A model generated the notes under the pieces. It saw only the letters and a program-made list of their open reading frames with translations. It did not search any database and was not told where the DNA came from. The translations under genes and the position numbers were made by a program. This document shows, piece by piece, positions 1-8,581 of a stretch of 64,000 nt of DNA; within the stretch, counting starts at the first letter, position 1; each line of letters begins with the position of its first letter. The DNA lies in assembly GCF_002924445.1 (NCBI RefSeq), contig NZ_PIGG01000065.1:152377-216376 (forward strand). Reading direction: 5' to 3'. This DNA is from Minwuia thermotolerans (GTDB lineage Bacteria; Pseudomonadota; Alphaproteobacteria; Minwuiales; Minwuiaceae).

Positions 1-1
1 G

Positions 2-1207
2 ATCGCGCAGAGCGGGACGCCGGGGCCGGTGGTCATCGTGCTGCCCGAAGACATGCAGTTCGACGAGACGGAGGCGCGGCCCGCGGAGCCGATGCCCGTG
101 CCGCGCACGGCGCCGGCGGGTGACGATGTCGACCGTGTCGCGAAGCTGCTGGCAAAGGCCGAGCGGCCGGTGATGATCGCCGGCGGCCTGCTCGACCTGC
201 CGCCGGCCCGCGCGGCGCTGCTGAAGGCGGCGGAGGCGTGGTCGCTGCCGGTGGTCACCAGCTTCAAGCATCAGGACGTCTTCCCGAACGACAGCCCGCT
301 CTATGCCGGCTATCTGGGCTTCAACATTCCGAAGCCGCAGGTGGAGCTGCTGTCGGAAAGCGATCTGATCGTCGCCGTTGGCACGCGCCTGGGCGACACC
401 ACCACGCAGGGTTATGTCTTCCCCTCGATCCCGCCGAAGCAGCCGCTGGTGCACGTCTATCCGGACGCCGGCGTCGTCGGCCGGATCTTCGCCGCCGAAA
501 TCGGTCTGACGGCGGACCCCGTCGCCTTTCTCGAGGCGCTCGCCGCGCGCGGGAGCGGGGGCGGCCGGGGCGACTGGAACGCGCGGCTGAAAGCCTATGT
601 CGACAAGCTGATGGGCGGCGCGCCTGAGCCGGCGGACGACGGCGTCAATTTCGGCCTTGTCGTCGAGGCGCTGAAGCCGCACCTGACCGACGACGCCATC
701 GTGGTCACCGACGCGGGCAATTTCTCCAGCTGGATTCACCGCCATGTCCGCTTCAACGGGCGGCAGACCATGCTGGGCGCGGTCTCCGGCGCCATGGGCA
801 TGGGCACGCCGGCGGCGGTGGCTGCCAGCCTGCGCGCGCCGGAACGGCAGATCATCACCTTTCTCGGCGACGGCGGCGCCATGATGACGGGCCACGAGCT
901 CGCCACCGCGATCGCCCGCGGCGTGAAGTTCAAGGTCTTCGTCTCAAACAACGGCTCCTACGGCACTATCCGCCTGCATCAGGAGAAGTTCTTTCCCGGC
1001 ACCGTCGCCTCGACCCAGCTCGCCAATCCCGATTTCGCCAAATGGGGCGAGAGCTTCGGCGCGATGGGGGTGACGATCACGAAGGACGATGATCTCGCTG
1101 CGAAGGTCGCCGAGGTGATGGCGCATGACGGGCCGGTCGTGGCCGATGTCCATTCGAGCCTGGAACGGATCTCCGCCTATGTCTCGATCGGCGATCTGAA
1201 GGGCTGA
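2..1207 (+). CDS. Thiamine diphosphate-dependent enzyme, acetolactate synthase-like (5' partial)
   Basis: The C-terminal two thirds of a ThDP enzyme; the frame is open to the left edge, so the gene begins outside the window and the GTG at 29 is internal. The visible part starts at the end of the PYR domain (PGPVVIVLPED), continues through the central Rossmann-like domain, and ends with the PP domain, where GDGGAMMTG followed by NNGSYG forms the Mg-ThDP binding motif. The family makes or cleaves 2-keto acid C-C bonds (acetolactate synthase, benzoylformate decarboxylase and oxalyl-CoA decarboxylase relatives). No small regulatory subunit follows; the next gene is convergent 5 nt away. The substrate cannot be assigned from sequence. 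Confidence 0.85.
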   Translation: MAQSGTPGPVVIVLPEDMQFDETEARPAEPMPVPRTAPAGDDVDRVAKLLAKAERPVMIAGGLLDLPPARAALLKAAEAWSLPVVTSFKHQDVFPNDSPLYAGYLGFNIPKPQVELLSESDLIVAVGTRLGDTTTQGYVFPSIPPKQPLVHVYPDAGVVGRIFAAEIGLTADPVAFLEALAARGSGGGRGDWNARLKAYVDKLMGGAPEPADDGVNFGLVVEALKPHLTDDAIVVTDAGNFSSWIHRHVRFNGRQTMLGAVSGAMGMGTPAAVAASLRAPERQIITFLGDGGAMMTGHELATAIARGVKFKVFVSNNGSYGTIRLHQEKFFPGTVASTQLANPDFAKWGESFGAMGVTITKDDDLAAKVAEVMAHDGPVVADVHSSLERISAYVSIGDLKG

Positions 1208-1212
1208 GTCCC

Positions 1213-2556
1213 TCAGAACGGCTGGTCGCGTTCCTCGCGGACGCCGGCCAGCAGGAACAGGCCGACGATCAGGAAGACCAGGATCACCGAAACGCCGATG
1301 CGGTTCGAATCGCTGGCGTCGGTCACGCGCGCGATGGCGAAGGGGGCCAGGAAGGCCGTGACCTTGCCCGACAGCGAGAACAGGCCGAAGAACTGACCGA
1401 GCTGTCCGGGCGGGGCGAGGCGCGTGACCATCGACCGGCTGGCGGCCTGCGACGGGCCGGCGACAAGGCCGAGCAGCGCCGTAAGTCCGAGCATGACCCA
1501 TTCCGCCGGGGCGGCGAACAGGCCGTCGCCGGCGACGGGGAAGGCCATCGGCACGAAGAACAGCACCCGGTCGTCGCCGATAGAGATGATTCCGAGCGTC
1601 GTCAGCACCAGCCCGCCGATCGAGAGAAAGAGGGTCCGCTTCGAGCCGATGCGGTCGTCCAGCCAGCCGCCCAGCAGGCTTCCCGGAACGCCGAAGATCA
1701 GCGTCAGGATGCCGAAAAGCCCGAGCTCCAGCGTTGTCCAGCCGAGCTGGGCCGCGACGTAGATGCCACCGAAGGCGAAGATCGCGTTGAGGCCGTCATA
1801 GTAGATCATGCGCGCGATCAGGAAGCGGAACATGTTGCGCCGCTTCGGCAGGGTGCGGATGGTCTGGCGCAGTTCGCGGAGCCCCGCGCGGATCGCGGCC
1901 AGGCGGTCGCTGACCAGCCGCGGCTGGTCCGGCGTCCAGATCAGGAACGGAATCAGGAAGACGATGAACCAGACGCCCGAGAAGGGGCCGGCCAGCCGCT
2001 CGCCGATATAGCTGCCTTCCGGGAAACTCGGTCCTGCCATGCCGGGCAGCTGCCCGGTCACCCACAGCATGATGGGCAGGGCGATCAGGGCGCCGCCATA
2101 GCCCATGGCCCAGCCGAAGCCGGACAGCTTGCCGACCTGGTCGCCCTTGGCCAGCGACGGCAGCATGGCGTTGTTGAAGACGATGGAGAACTCCGCCCCG
2201 ATGACGCCGATCACCACCAGGGCGACGATCAGCGCGATGCGGCTGTCGTCGGCGCCGGGCGTGGCGAACCAGAGTCCGAAACAGGCGGCGATGCAGACGA
2301 CGCTGAATCCGACCACCCAGGGCTTGCGCGGACCTGTCGCGTCGGCCAGCGAACCCAGCACCGGCGCCATGAAGGCCATGACCAGGCCGGCGATGGTCTG
2401 GGTGTCGCCCCAGAGCGCCTGCCCGGCTGCCGCATCGCCGACCACCACGTTCACGAAATAAGGGCCGAAGATGAAGGTGAAGATGATGGTGAAGAACGGC
2501 TGGGCCGCCCAGTCGTACATGGCCCAGCCGAGCCGGGCCTTGAATCCCGCCTGCAT
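1213..2556 (-). CDS. MFS transporter, UMF1/Atg22-like
   Basis: An integral membrane carrier of about 447 residues with roughly twelve hydrophobic segments. The N-terminal signature around GWAMYDWAAQPFF and the segment ending FGPYF are typical of the UMF1 (Atg22-like) branch of the major facilitator superfamily, whose bacterial substrates are mostly unknown. I chose the ATG at 2556 because GGAGGGG lies just upstream; an in-frame TTG at 2574 would add six residues. It is convergent with the ThDP gene and divergent from the AurF-like gene, so it looks like a single transcription unit. Confidence 0.85.
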   Translation of the reverse strand: MQAGFKARLGWAMYDWAAQPFFTIIFTFIFGPYFVNVVVGDAAAGQALWGDTQTIAGLVMAFMAPVLGSLADATGPRKPWVVGFSVVCIAACFGLWFATPGADDSRIALIVALVVIGVIGAEFSIVFNNAMLPSLAKGDQVGKLSGFGWAMGYGGALIALPIMLWVTGQLPGMAGPSFPEGSYIGERLAGPFSGVWFIVFLIPFLIWTPDQPRLVSDRLAAIRAGLRELRQTIRTLPKRRNMFRFLIARMIYYDGLNAIFAFGGIYVAAQLGWTTLELGLFGILTLIFGVPGSLLGGWLDDRIGSKRTLFLSIGGLVLTTLGIISIGDDRVLFFVPMAFPVAGDGLFAAPAEWVMLGLTALLGLVAGPSQAASRSMVTRLAPPGQLGQFFGLFSLSGKVTAFLAPFAIARVTDASDSNRIGVSVILVFLIVGLFLLAGVREERDQPF

Positions 2557-2674
2557 TCGCCGCCCCTCCGTCAAGCCGCGTGACGCCCGGCAGTGAGACT
2601 AGAGGACGCGGCGGAAAGGGAAACCGGTTTTCGGCGCGGGACGCGGGAGCGGTGCGCTGCCGGGTCGAAACCTA

Positions 2675-2703
2675 TTGACGTTAACGTAAGCGGCAGACAG
2701 TAT
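2675..2703 (+). promoter_or_regulatory. Putative promoter with overlapping palindromic operator for the AurF-like gene
   Basis: TTGACG at 2675-2680 is followed, 17 nt later, by CAGTAT at 2698-2703, a weak -10. The perfect 10-bp palindrome ACGTTAACGT at 2678-2687 overlaps the -35 element, as expected for a repressor site. It resembles the ACGT-spaced operators of MerR-type regulators of acyl-CoA metabolism (LiuR-like). The resemblance is by eye only. Confidence 0.4.
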
Positions 2704-2739
2704 CCGGGTCGGAAAAGTCGCTTTGGGGAGGTAGCCCGA

Positions 2740-3855
2740 ATGTCCCGCCACATTACCCATGACCGGTCCTACGACACAGTCGACCGGGACGCCTTCTCCG
2801 TCATGATGGACGTGGAGCGCTACAATCGCCGCTCCGACGCCTTCGACGAGATCATTTCGGCCACGCACGACCATTTCTGGGATCCGCTGAACCCCGTCTA
2901 CGTGGATTTCTCCCAGCCCTTCGACATCGACAACGAATACATCATGCCGCCGGAGCAGGTGCCGGAGCTTTCGGGCGCGGTCTACGACCGCCTCGACGAG
3001 GGTCAGCGCATCCGGCTGGCGAACGAATCCACGCGCTGGGGCGTCTCTTCCATCCTGCACGGCGAGCAGGGCGCGCTCAGCCTCTCGGCCAGCCTCTGCC
3101 ACATCCTGGTCGATCCGGGCGCGCAGGAATACGCCTCCAACCAGGCCCGCGAGGAGGCCCGCCACGTCACCGGCTTCGCGAAGTACATCGCCCACCGCTG
3201 GGGCAGCGCCTACCCGGTCGGCGACTCGCTGGGCTCGCTGATGGAAGAGCTCGTGCTGGCGCCGGAGGTGTACAAGAAGCTGGTCGGCATGCAGATGCTG
3301 ATCGAGGGGCTGGCCATGGGCGCCTTCGCCAACCTTCACCGGTACACCAACGACCCGGTGCTCAAGCGCCTGGTACAGCTGGTCATGACCGACGAGGCCT
3401 TCCACCACAAGTTCGGCAAGATCTGGGCGGACCGCACCATTCCGAAGCTCTCGGAAGAGGAGCACTGCATCGTCGAGGACTGGGCGGCGAAGTGCTTCGA
3501 GACCCTGCTGTTCAATCTCACCAATATCCGCCAGAAGCGGGCGATCTACCCGCAGTTCGGCCTGGACTGGGAGTGGGTGCGCGACTCGGTGCGCGAGGTC
3601 TACCGGGATCGCGATTCCAAACGCCGCAACGACCTGAAGGATCCGACCAACATCATGCGCGTGCTGGTCAAGACCCTGCTCAATGCCGGAATCATCACCG
3701 ACCGCACGCGGCCGCTCTACGCCAACTGGATCGACGTCGACGATCTGGAGCGCGAGGAGGGCCTGCACATCGGCGAGGCCATCGCGGCCGACGGCATCGA
3801 GTACCTGAAGGAACTCAACAAGGGCCGCAAGGTGATCGGCCAGAAGCCGATCTGA
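2740..3855 (+). CDS. AurF-like diiron N-oxygenase
   Basis: A 371-residue protein of the p-aminobenzoate N-oxygenase (AurF) diiron family, which oxidises aryl amines to hydroxylamine and nitro products. Two E-x-x-H iron-binding motifs are visible: EEARH (E139, H142) and DEAFH (E219, H222), plus an upstream Glu near 109. The ATG at 2740 is preceded by GGGGAGG; the longer open frame to 2593 lacks a ribosome site and crosses the promoter. No polyketide or nonribosomal assembly genes are nearby, so this is an orphan N-oxygenase and its amine is unknown. The downstream gene is convergent. Confidence 0.75.
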   Translation: MSRHITHDRSYDTVDRDAFSVMMDVERYNRRSDAFDEIISATHDHFWDPLNPVYVDFSQPFDIDNEYIMPPEQVPELSGAVYDRLDEGQRIRLANESTRWGVSSILHGEQGALSLSASLCHILVDPGAQEYASNQAREEARHVTGFAKYIAHRWGSAYPVGDSLGSLMEELVLAPEVYKKLVGMQMLIEGLAMGAFANLHRYTNDPVLKRLVQLVMTDEAFHHKFGKIWADRTIPKLSEEEHCIVEDWAAKCFETLLFNLTNIRQKRAIYPQFGLDWEWVRDSVREVYRDRDSKRRNDLKDPTNIMRVLVKTLLNAGIITDRTRPLYANWIDVDDLEREEGLHIGEAIAADGIEYLKELNKGRKVIGQKPI

Positions 3856-3885
3856 GCCGGGGCGGCTTCAGGCCGCCGGCTTTTT
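3855..3885 (+). terminator. Rho-independent terminator after the AurF-like gene
   Basis: AGCCGG and CGGC, separated by a GG bulge, pair with GCCG and CCGGCT around the loop TTCAG, followed by five T residues at 3881-3885. It starts on the last base of the AurF-like stop codon and overlaps the end of the convergent methyltransferase gene. Confidence 0.65.
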
Positions 3886-4668
3886 CCAGGTCAGGATCAG
3901 GGCGGGCATGTCGAACGCGACGCGTCCGTCCGTTCCCCTGAACGGCGCCAGTTCGCGCGCCGATTCCGCCAGCAGGCTTTCGAACTGCGCGTCGTCCAGA
4001 ATGCCGCCGAGGGTCCAGACGCAGGCGCGCTCGGTCGAGACAAGCGCCTCGATGCTGTCGAAGCGCACCTGGCCCCAATGGTCCTCGATCGCGGCGCCGG
4101 AGAGGCCGGCCTCTCCGGCGATGGCGCCGAGCAGGACCCTGTCGCCCAGCGCGAAGGGCGCGCGGAAGGCGTCGCCGACCTGCCGCCCGAACAGGCGATC
4201 CAGCAGACCTGCGAAGACAGCGTAGCCCGGCGAACGGGCGACGTCGCCGCAGACGGCGACCGCAAGCCGGCCGCCCGGACGGAGCACGCGCGCCATCTCG
4301 CGGAGCGCCCGCGGCCGGTTGTCGAAGAACATCATGCCGAACTGGCTGACCACGGCATCGAAACTGCCGCTCTCGAACGGCAATGCCTCGGCCATCCCTT
4401 CATGCCATTCGACGGTGTCCGTCTTCCGCCCTGCGACCTCCAGCATTTCCGGATTGGCGTCGAGACCGGCGACCCGGCCCCTGTCGCCTGCGCGTTCGGC
4501 GCAGGCCAGTGTCAGAGCGCCCGTGCCGCAGGCGACGTCGAGCACGCGATGCCCTGCGCCGATTCCGGCAAGACCGGCGATCACGGGTCCCCACTGACCG
4601 AACAGGGCCGGCACGAATTTCTCGTCATATATCTCGGCGGGCGGCTTCTCGGCGACGGTAGGCGTCAT
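3868..4668 (-). CDS. Class I SAM-dependent methyltransferase
   Basis: A 266-residue soluble methyltransferase (Methyltransf_11/UbiE-like fold). The AdoMet motif I is VLDVACGTGALTL near residue 43, followed by an acidic residue (GLDAN) and the post-motif region DAVVSQFGMMFF. The acceptor is unknown. Its 3' end overlaps the terminator of the convergent AurF-like gene. A 60-nt divergent spacer separates it from the AraC regulator, which could control it. Confidence 0.8.
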   Translation of the reverse strand: MTPTVAEKPPAEIYDEKFVPALFGQWGPVIAGLAGIGAGHRVLDVACGTGALTLACAERAGDRGRVAGLDANPEMLEVAGRKTDTVEWHEGMAEALPFESGSFDAVVSQFGMMFFDNRPRALREMARVLRPGGRLAVAVCGDVARSPGYAVFAGLLDRLFGRQVGDAFRAPFALGDRVLLGAIAGEAGLSGAAIEDHWGQVRFDSIEALVSTERACVWTLGGILDDAQFESLLAESARELAPFRGTDGRVAFDMPALILTWKKPAA

Positions 4669-4742
4669 GGCTGAGCTTCCCCTGCTCCGTTGCGGGGCCT
4701 AGTCTTGCGGCTGGCCCGACCGCTCCGATGTTAGGGAGCGCC

Positions 4743-5777
4743 ATGTCCGAAGCCCATGACCAGGCGTCCTCAAGCCTTGCTCCGGCGTCCATTTCGCCGC
4801 CCGGCGCCGACCCGCTCTCCGATGTCCTGCGTTCGATCCGACTGACAGGCGCGCTGTTCTTCGTCGTCGATGCCTCGAGCCCCTGGTGCGTGGACATCCC
4901 GCGGGCGAAGTCCTTCGCCGAGATCATCCTGCCGGGCGCCCGGCAGATCATCTCCTATCACGTCGTGGTCGAGGGGCGGGGCCATGCCGGCGTGCCCGGC
5001 AGTCCCGCCGTCGAGATCGGGCCCGGCGACATCGTCGTGTTTCCCCACGGTGATCCCTACACCATGCTCAGCGAACCGGGGACGCCGCCCGAACTGGGCC
5101 CTGCGGAGACGATGGACTTCTTTCGCGACCTTGCCGCCGGGCGGCTGCCCTTCGTCATTCCGGAGGGTGGCGGGGCGCCGCCGCCGGCGAAGTTCATCTG
5201 CGGCTTTCTCGGTTGCGACCTGTCGCCGTTCAATCCGTTGCTGGCGAACCTGCCCCGGCTTCTGCACATACGCCGAAGCGCCGCCGGCGAAGCCGATCTG
5301 CTCGACCGCCTGATCGAACTGACGCTCGAGGAATCCCGGCGCGAGCGGGCCGGGGGCGCCAGTATCCGTCTCGGCCTGAGCGAATTGATGTTCGTGGAAG
5401 CGCTTCGCCGCCATCTGTCGGCCACGGATGGGGGCGGGTGCGGCTGGCTGTCAGGGCTCGCCGATCCTGGCGTCGGGCGCGCGCTCTCCCTGATCCATGC
5501 CGATCCCGCCCGCGGCTGGACGCTGGCCGCTCTGGCGCAGGAAGCCGGCCTGTCGCGCAGCGTGCTGGCCGCCCGTTTTGCCGCCACGGTGGGGGAGACA
5601 CCGATGCACTATCTTGCGCTGTGGCGGATGCACGTGGCCGGCCGATATCTGCGTGACGGCGTCAAGGTGGCTGCTGTCGCGCGTGAGGTGGGTTATGCGT
5701 CCGAGGCCGCGTTCAGCCGTGCCTTCAAGAAGTTCATTGGACTTTCCCCCGCCGCCTGGCACGCCGCCGAACGGTGA
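4743..5777 (+). CDS. AraC family transcriptional regulator with N-terminal cupin
   Basis: About 344 residues. The N-terminal half is a cupin-type sensor (AraC_binding/cupin_6 type, with PGARQIISYHVVVEG and a GDIVVFPHGD turn). The C-terminal ~100 residues hold the double helix-turn-helix (WTLAALAQEAGLSRSVLAARF, then KVAAVAREVGYASEAAFSRAFKKF), with the usual F-GLSPAAWH end. The ATG at 4743 follows AGGGAG with good spacing; an ATG at 4728 in the same frame lacks one. It is divergent from the methyltransferase and convergent with the DJ-1-like gene. Confidence 0.85.
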   Translation: MSEAHDQASSSLAPASISPPGADPLSDVLRSIRLTGALFFVVDASSPWCVDIPRAKSFAEIILPGARQIISYHVVVEGRGHAGVPGSPAVEIGPGDIVVFPHGDPYTMLSEPGTPPELGPAETMDFFRDLAAGRLPFVIPEGGGAPPPAKFICGFLGCDLSPFNPLLANLPRLLHIRRSAAGEADLLDRLIELTLEESRRERAGGASIRLGLSELMFVEALRRHLSATDGGGCGWLSGLADPGVGRALSLIHADPARGWTLAALAQEAGLSRSVLAARFAATVGETPMHYLALWRMHVAGRYLRDGVKVAAVAREVGYASEAAFSRAFKKFIGLSPAAWHAAER

Positions 5778-5799
5778 CGCGGCGGCGAATGAGACCAGG

Positions 5800-6336
5800 C
5801 TAGGCAGCCTGGAACAGACGGACCGTCTCCCTGCAGAAGGCCGGCAGGTCGCCGGGATTGCGGCTGGTGACGAAATTGCCGTCGACCACGACCTCCTGGT
5901 CGACCCATTCCGCCCCGGCATTGGCCAGATCGTTCTTCAGCGACGGCCAGGAGGTCATCTTCCGGCCCTTCGCCGCGCCGGCCTCGATCAGCGTCCAGGG
6001 ACCGTGGCAGATCGCGGCCACCGGCTTCTCCGCCTCGACGAAGCTCTGCACGAAGGCGACGGCCTTGTCCTTGATGCGCAGCGCGTCCGGATTGATCACA
6101 CCGCCGGGCAGCAACAGGGCGTCGTAGTCGGCCGCGTCCGTCTCGGCCAGGGTGGCGTCGACCTCGAACTTGCTGCCCCAGTCGGTCTTCTGCCAGCTGG
6201 TTACCTTGCCGTCGTGCGGCGCGACGATAACCGTCTCCATGCCGGCGTCCTGCAAGGCCTCACGGGGCTCGCACAGTTCCACTTCCTCGAATCCGTCGGT
6301 GACCAGGATGGCCACCCGTTTGCTGTTCTCGGCCAT
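5800..6336 (-). CDS. DJ-1/PfpI family protein (type 1 glutamine amidotransferase fold)
   Basis: A 178-residue cytosolic protein. The nucleophile-elbow motif AAICHGPWTL places the reactive Cys after a strand, preceded by the family sequence LLLPGGVINPDALR. The family includes PfpI proteases and YraA/YhbO-type deglycases or stress chaperones. It starts at an ATG with no close partner gene, so a stress role is inferred only from family. Confidence 0.85.
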   Translation of the reverse strand: MAENSKRVAILVTDGFEEVELCEPREALQDAGMETVIVAPHDGKVTSWQKTDWGSKFEVDATLAETDAADYDALLLPGGVINPDALRIKDKAVAFVQSFVEAEKPVAAICHGPWTLIEAGAAKGRKMTSWPSLKNDLANAGAEWVDQEVVVDGNFVTSRNPGDLPAFCRETVRLFQAA

Positions 6337-6551
6337 GTCTCGCGTCCTCTACTCTGCGATTGGCGTTGCGGGCCGTTCGATGCGGCCTGCGGCTGAAACC
6401 GCGATCTGGGAACGGTGTGCGCCCCGGACAACGGGCCGGCCGCGGGACTGTGTCCCTTGGCCGCGCCGGCCTGCGCGGAGGCGGTTTCCCGGGGCCCGCC
6501 GCTTCGTTAGGATGATCGCTCGATCAGCGGGGCAAGTCGGGGAGGACGGCC

Positions 6552-7238
6552 ATGACCCTTGCCGAACAACAGGCATTCCGCGCCGAGTTCCGGCATACGA
6601 TACCGGCAGGCTACAGCGGCGTCCGCCACGGCCTGACGGCGCTGGGGATCGGTCTGGCTTTCATCGCGCTGTTCCTCTGGGCACTCGACGCGCCGCTGGC
6701 CTGGACCGACCTCGCCATGATCGCCGTCGGGATCGTGGGCTGGAACTTCGTCGAATGGTGGGTGCACGCCAGGGTGCTGCACCAGCCGCGGAAGAACCGC
6801 ATCGCGCGGGCGCTCTACCAGCGCCATACCCATACCCATCACCGCTTCTTCACCCGGGAACTGGCGCGCTACGAGGGGACGCGGGACCTGAAGATCGTGT
6901 TCTTTCCCGTCTTCGCGCTGCCGGCGACCCTGCTGCTGTCGACGCCTGTGGCGGGGCTGGCCTGGCTTGCGACCTCCGCCAACGCCGCGCTCCTGCTTCT
7001 GGCGACGGTGGCGGCGATGTACATCCTGTTCGAGGTCATGCACTTCTGCGCCCACATGCCTGACAACGCCTTCGTCCGGCACGCGCCGCTGATCGCCATG
7101 ATGCGCCGCCACCACATCGCGCACCATGAACCGTCGCGAATGATGCGCGCGAACATGAACTTCACCTTTCCGCTCTTTGACTGGCTGTTCGGCGCCGTGG
7201 ACACCGGGCCTGCAGCGGCGGAACAGCCGGCGGAATAG
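6552..7238 (+). CDS. Fatty acid hydroxylase superfamily membrane protein
   Basis: A 228-residue protein with about four hydrophobic spans and the His clusters of the diiron sterol desaturase/fatty acid hydroxylase superfamily: EWWVHARVLH, RHTHTHHRF, EVMHFCAHM and RRHHIAHH, ending in the usual NFTFPLFDWLFG. It probably hydroxylates or desaturates a lipid in the inner membrane using O2. The ATG at 6552 has GGAGGA upstream. It is convergent, 9 nt from the transglutaminase-like gene. The substrate is not determinable. Confidence 0.8.
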   Translation: MTLAEQQAFRAEFRHTIPAGYSGVRHGLTALGIGLAFIALFLWALDAPLAWTDLAMIAVGIVGWNFVEWWVHARVLHQPRKNRIARALYQRHTHTHHRFFTRELARYEGTRDLKIVFFPVFALPATLLLSTPVAGLAWLATSANAALLLLATVAAMYILFEVMHFCAHMPDNAFVRHAPLIAMMRRHHIAHHEPSRMMRANMNFTFPLFDWLFGAVDTGPAAAEQPAE

Positions 7239-7247
7239 CGCATCCGT

Positions 7248-8060
7248 TCAGTTGGCGGCGTCGTCGACGGGATAGGTCCAGACGCGGAAGCTCTGAAGCG
7301 TGTTGGGGCCGAAGGTCAGGCTGATGGGCACGTCCGTGGCGTCCCGGCCGCGGGCGATGAGAATGCGGCCATAGCGCGGCGTGTTGTTGCGCGGATCGAA
7401 GATACGCCAGCCGCCGTTGAGCCAGACTTCTAGCCAGGCGGCGAAATCCGGTTCGGTCGGCTCGAAGCCGATATCGCTGAGATAGCCGGTGCAGTAGCGC
7501 GCCGGGATGTTCAGGCAGCGCAGGAAGGCGATCGCCAGGTGGGTGTAGTCCCGGCAGACGCCGAAACGCTCGTTGAAGACGTCCAGGGCGGTCATCGTGG
7601 GCCGCGCCCGGAAATAGTCGAACGTGATGTGGTTGTGCACATAGTCGCAGATCGCCTGGACGCGCTGCCAGCCGGGCGGCGTATGACCGAAAAGATCCCA
7701 TGCGGCTTCCATCAGCCGGTCGGTCTCGCAATAGCGGCTGCCGAGCAGGAAGGTCAGCACCTCGGCGGGCAGTTCCTCCACCGGGTGTTGGGCGGCCGAG
7801 TACAGCGCCGGATCGGGTTGGCCGGAATCCCGGATCAACGCGTCGGCGGTGACCGTCGTCGGACCGGCCGGGGCGACGATCCGCGTGCACCAGTTGCCGA
7901 AGCCGTCGCGATAGGCATCCATCGGAACCGACGGACTCACGATCATGTGGTCCGGGCGGACGAAATCCGAAACGCGTGAAAAATGAGTGTGCAGCAGCAG
8001 CAGCATTGGCGTCGGCTGCGGGCAATCATGAACGATCTCGTAGCCGATCCTGATGAGCAT
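7248..8060 (-). CDS. Transglutaminase-like cysteine protease family protein
   Basis: A 270-residue protein with the bacterial transglutaminase-like core: Cys in the motif FGVCRDYTHLAIAFLR, His in DFAAWLEVWLNGGWRIFD (W-x-E-V-W...), and Asp in FDPRNNTPRYGR. The N-terminal ~100 residues are the beta-rich extension typical of COG1305 proteins. Members act as cysteine peptidases or amidases. It is monocistronic, with an ATG at 8060 behind GGGAAGGA. There is no signal peptide, so a cytoplasmic location is likely. Confidence 0.8.
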   Translation of the reverse strand: MLIRIGYEIVHDCPQPTPMLLLLHTHFSRVSDFVRPDHMIVSPSVPMDAYRDGFGNWCTRIVAPAGPTTVTADALIRDSGQPDPALYSAAQHPVEELPAEVLTFLLGSRYCETDRLMEAAWDLFGHTPPGWQRVQAICDYVHNHITFDYFRARPTMTALDVFNERFGVCRDYTHLAIAFLRCLNIPARYCTGYLSDIGFEPTEPDFAAWLEVWLNGGWRIFDPRNNTPRYGRILIARGRDATDVPISLTFGPNTLQSFRVWTYPVDDAAN

Positions 8061-8176
8061 TGCCGGTCCTTCCCTGTGCTTTTGTTGAACATCGGAAGGA
8101 GGAAGGCGGGCTTCCGCCTCAATGCATGGTCGGCGACAATCTGGCGGGACGCTCCGGCCGCGTCCCGGTGGCGGGT

Positions 8177-8431
8177 CTATTCGCCCGGCGTGCCGGATGC
8201 CTTCGCCTTGGGCCGGGCGGTCTTCTTGGCGCTCTTGGCGGCTTTGGCAGCGGTGGCGGCCGCCTTTTCCTCGATCTCGGCTTCCTCTTTCGCCAGGCGG
8301 AGCAGGCGCAGCTTCTCGGTCTTGGCGAGACGCGACTGGCGTTCCTTCTCCTTGTCGCGGATGAACTGCTTGTCCTTCTTGCGGTCCGCCTCACGGCGCG
8401 CATCGGCGGCGGTCATCGCGGGCTTCTTCAT
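8177..8431 (-). CDS. Small Lys/Arg/Ala-rich coiled-coil protein, unknown function
   Basis: A highly charged 84-residue protein with a predicted long helix (ARREADRKKDKQFIRDKEKE and similar stretches) and an Ala/Lys-rich tail of SAKKTARPKAKA type, reminiscent of nucleic-acid-binding tails. I chose the ATG at 8431, where the conserved-looking MKKPAMTAADARR starts; an in-frame start at 8539 would read through the cold-shock terminator hairpin. It lies downstream of the cold-shock gene on the same strand. I do not recognise the family. Confidence 0.6.
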   Translation of the reverse strand: MKKPAMTAADARREADRKKDKQFIRDKEKERQSRLAKTEKLRLLRLAKEEAEIEEKAAATAAKAAKSAKKTARPKAKASGTPGE

Positions 8432-8491
8432 CAAGGTTTCCCAATCTGCGAGGGGAGGGGAGCGGCGCGGACCGATCCCAAAAGCAATGAC

Positions 8492-8515
8492 GGGGGCGCT
8501 GTCGCCAGCACCCCC
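8492..8515 (-). terminator. Hairpin terminator downstream of the cold-shock gene
   Basis: Read on the minus strand, GGGGGTGCTG, loop GCGA and CAGCGCCCCC form a 10-bp stem with one G-T pair. A loose T-rich stretch (GTCATTGCTTTTGG) follows. It separates the cold-shock gene from the small charged protein. Confidence 0.55.
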
Positions 8516-8581
8516 GCACATGCACGGTAGCCGAACCATGACCCGGATCTAGATGAGTCCGGACCCCGGCCGACCGCGAGT

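Noticed and set aside
2599..3768. 389-codon open frame on the minus strand over the AurF-like gene
   Set aside because: Antisense of a well-supported gene with diiron motifs; the antisense frame is kept open by GC-rich codon bias and has no recognisable domain.
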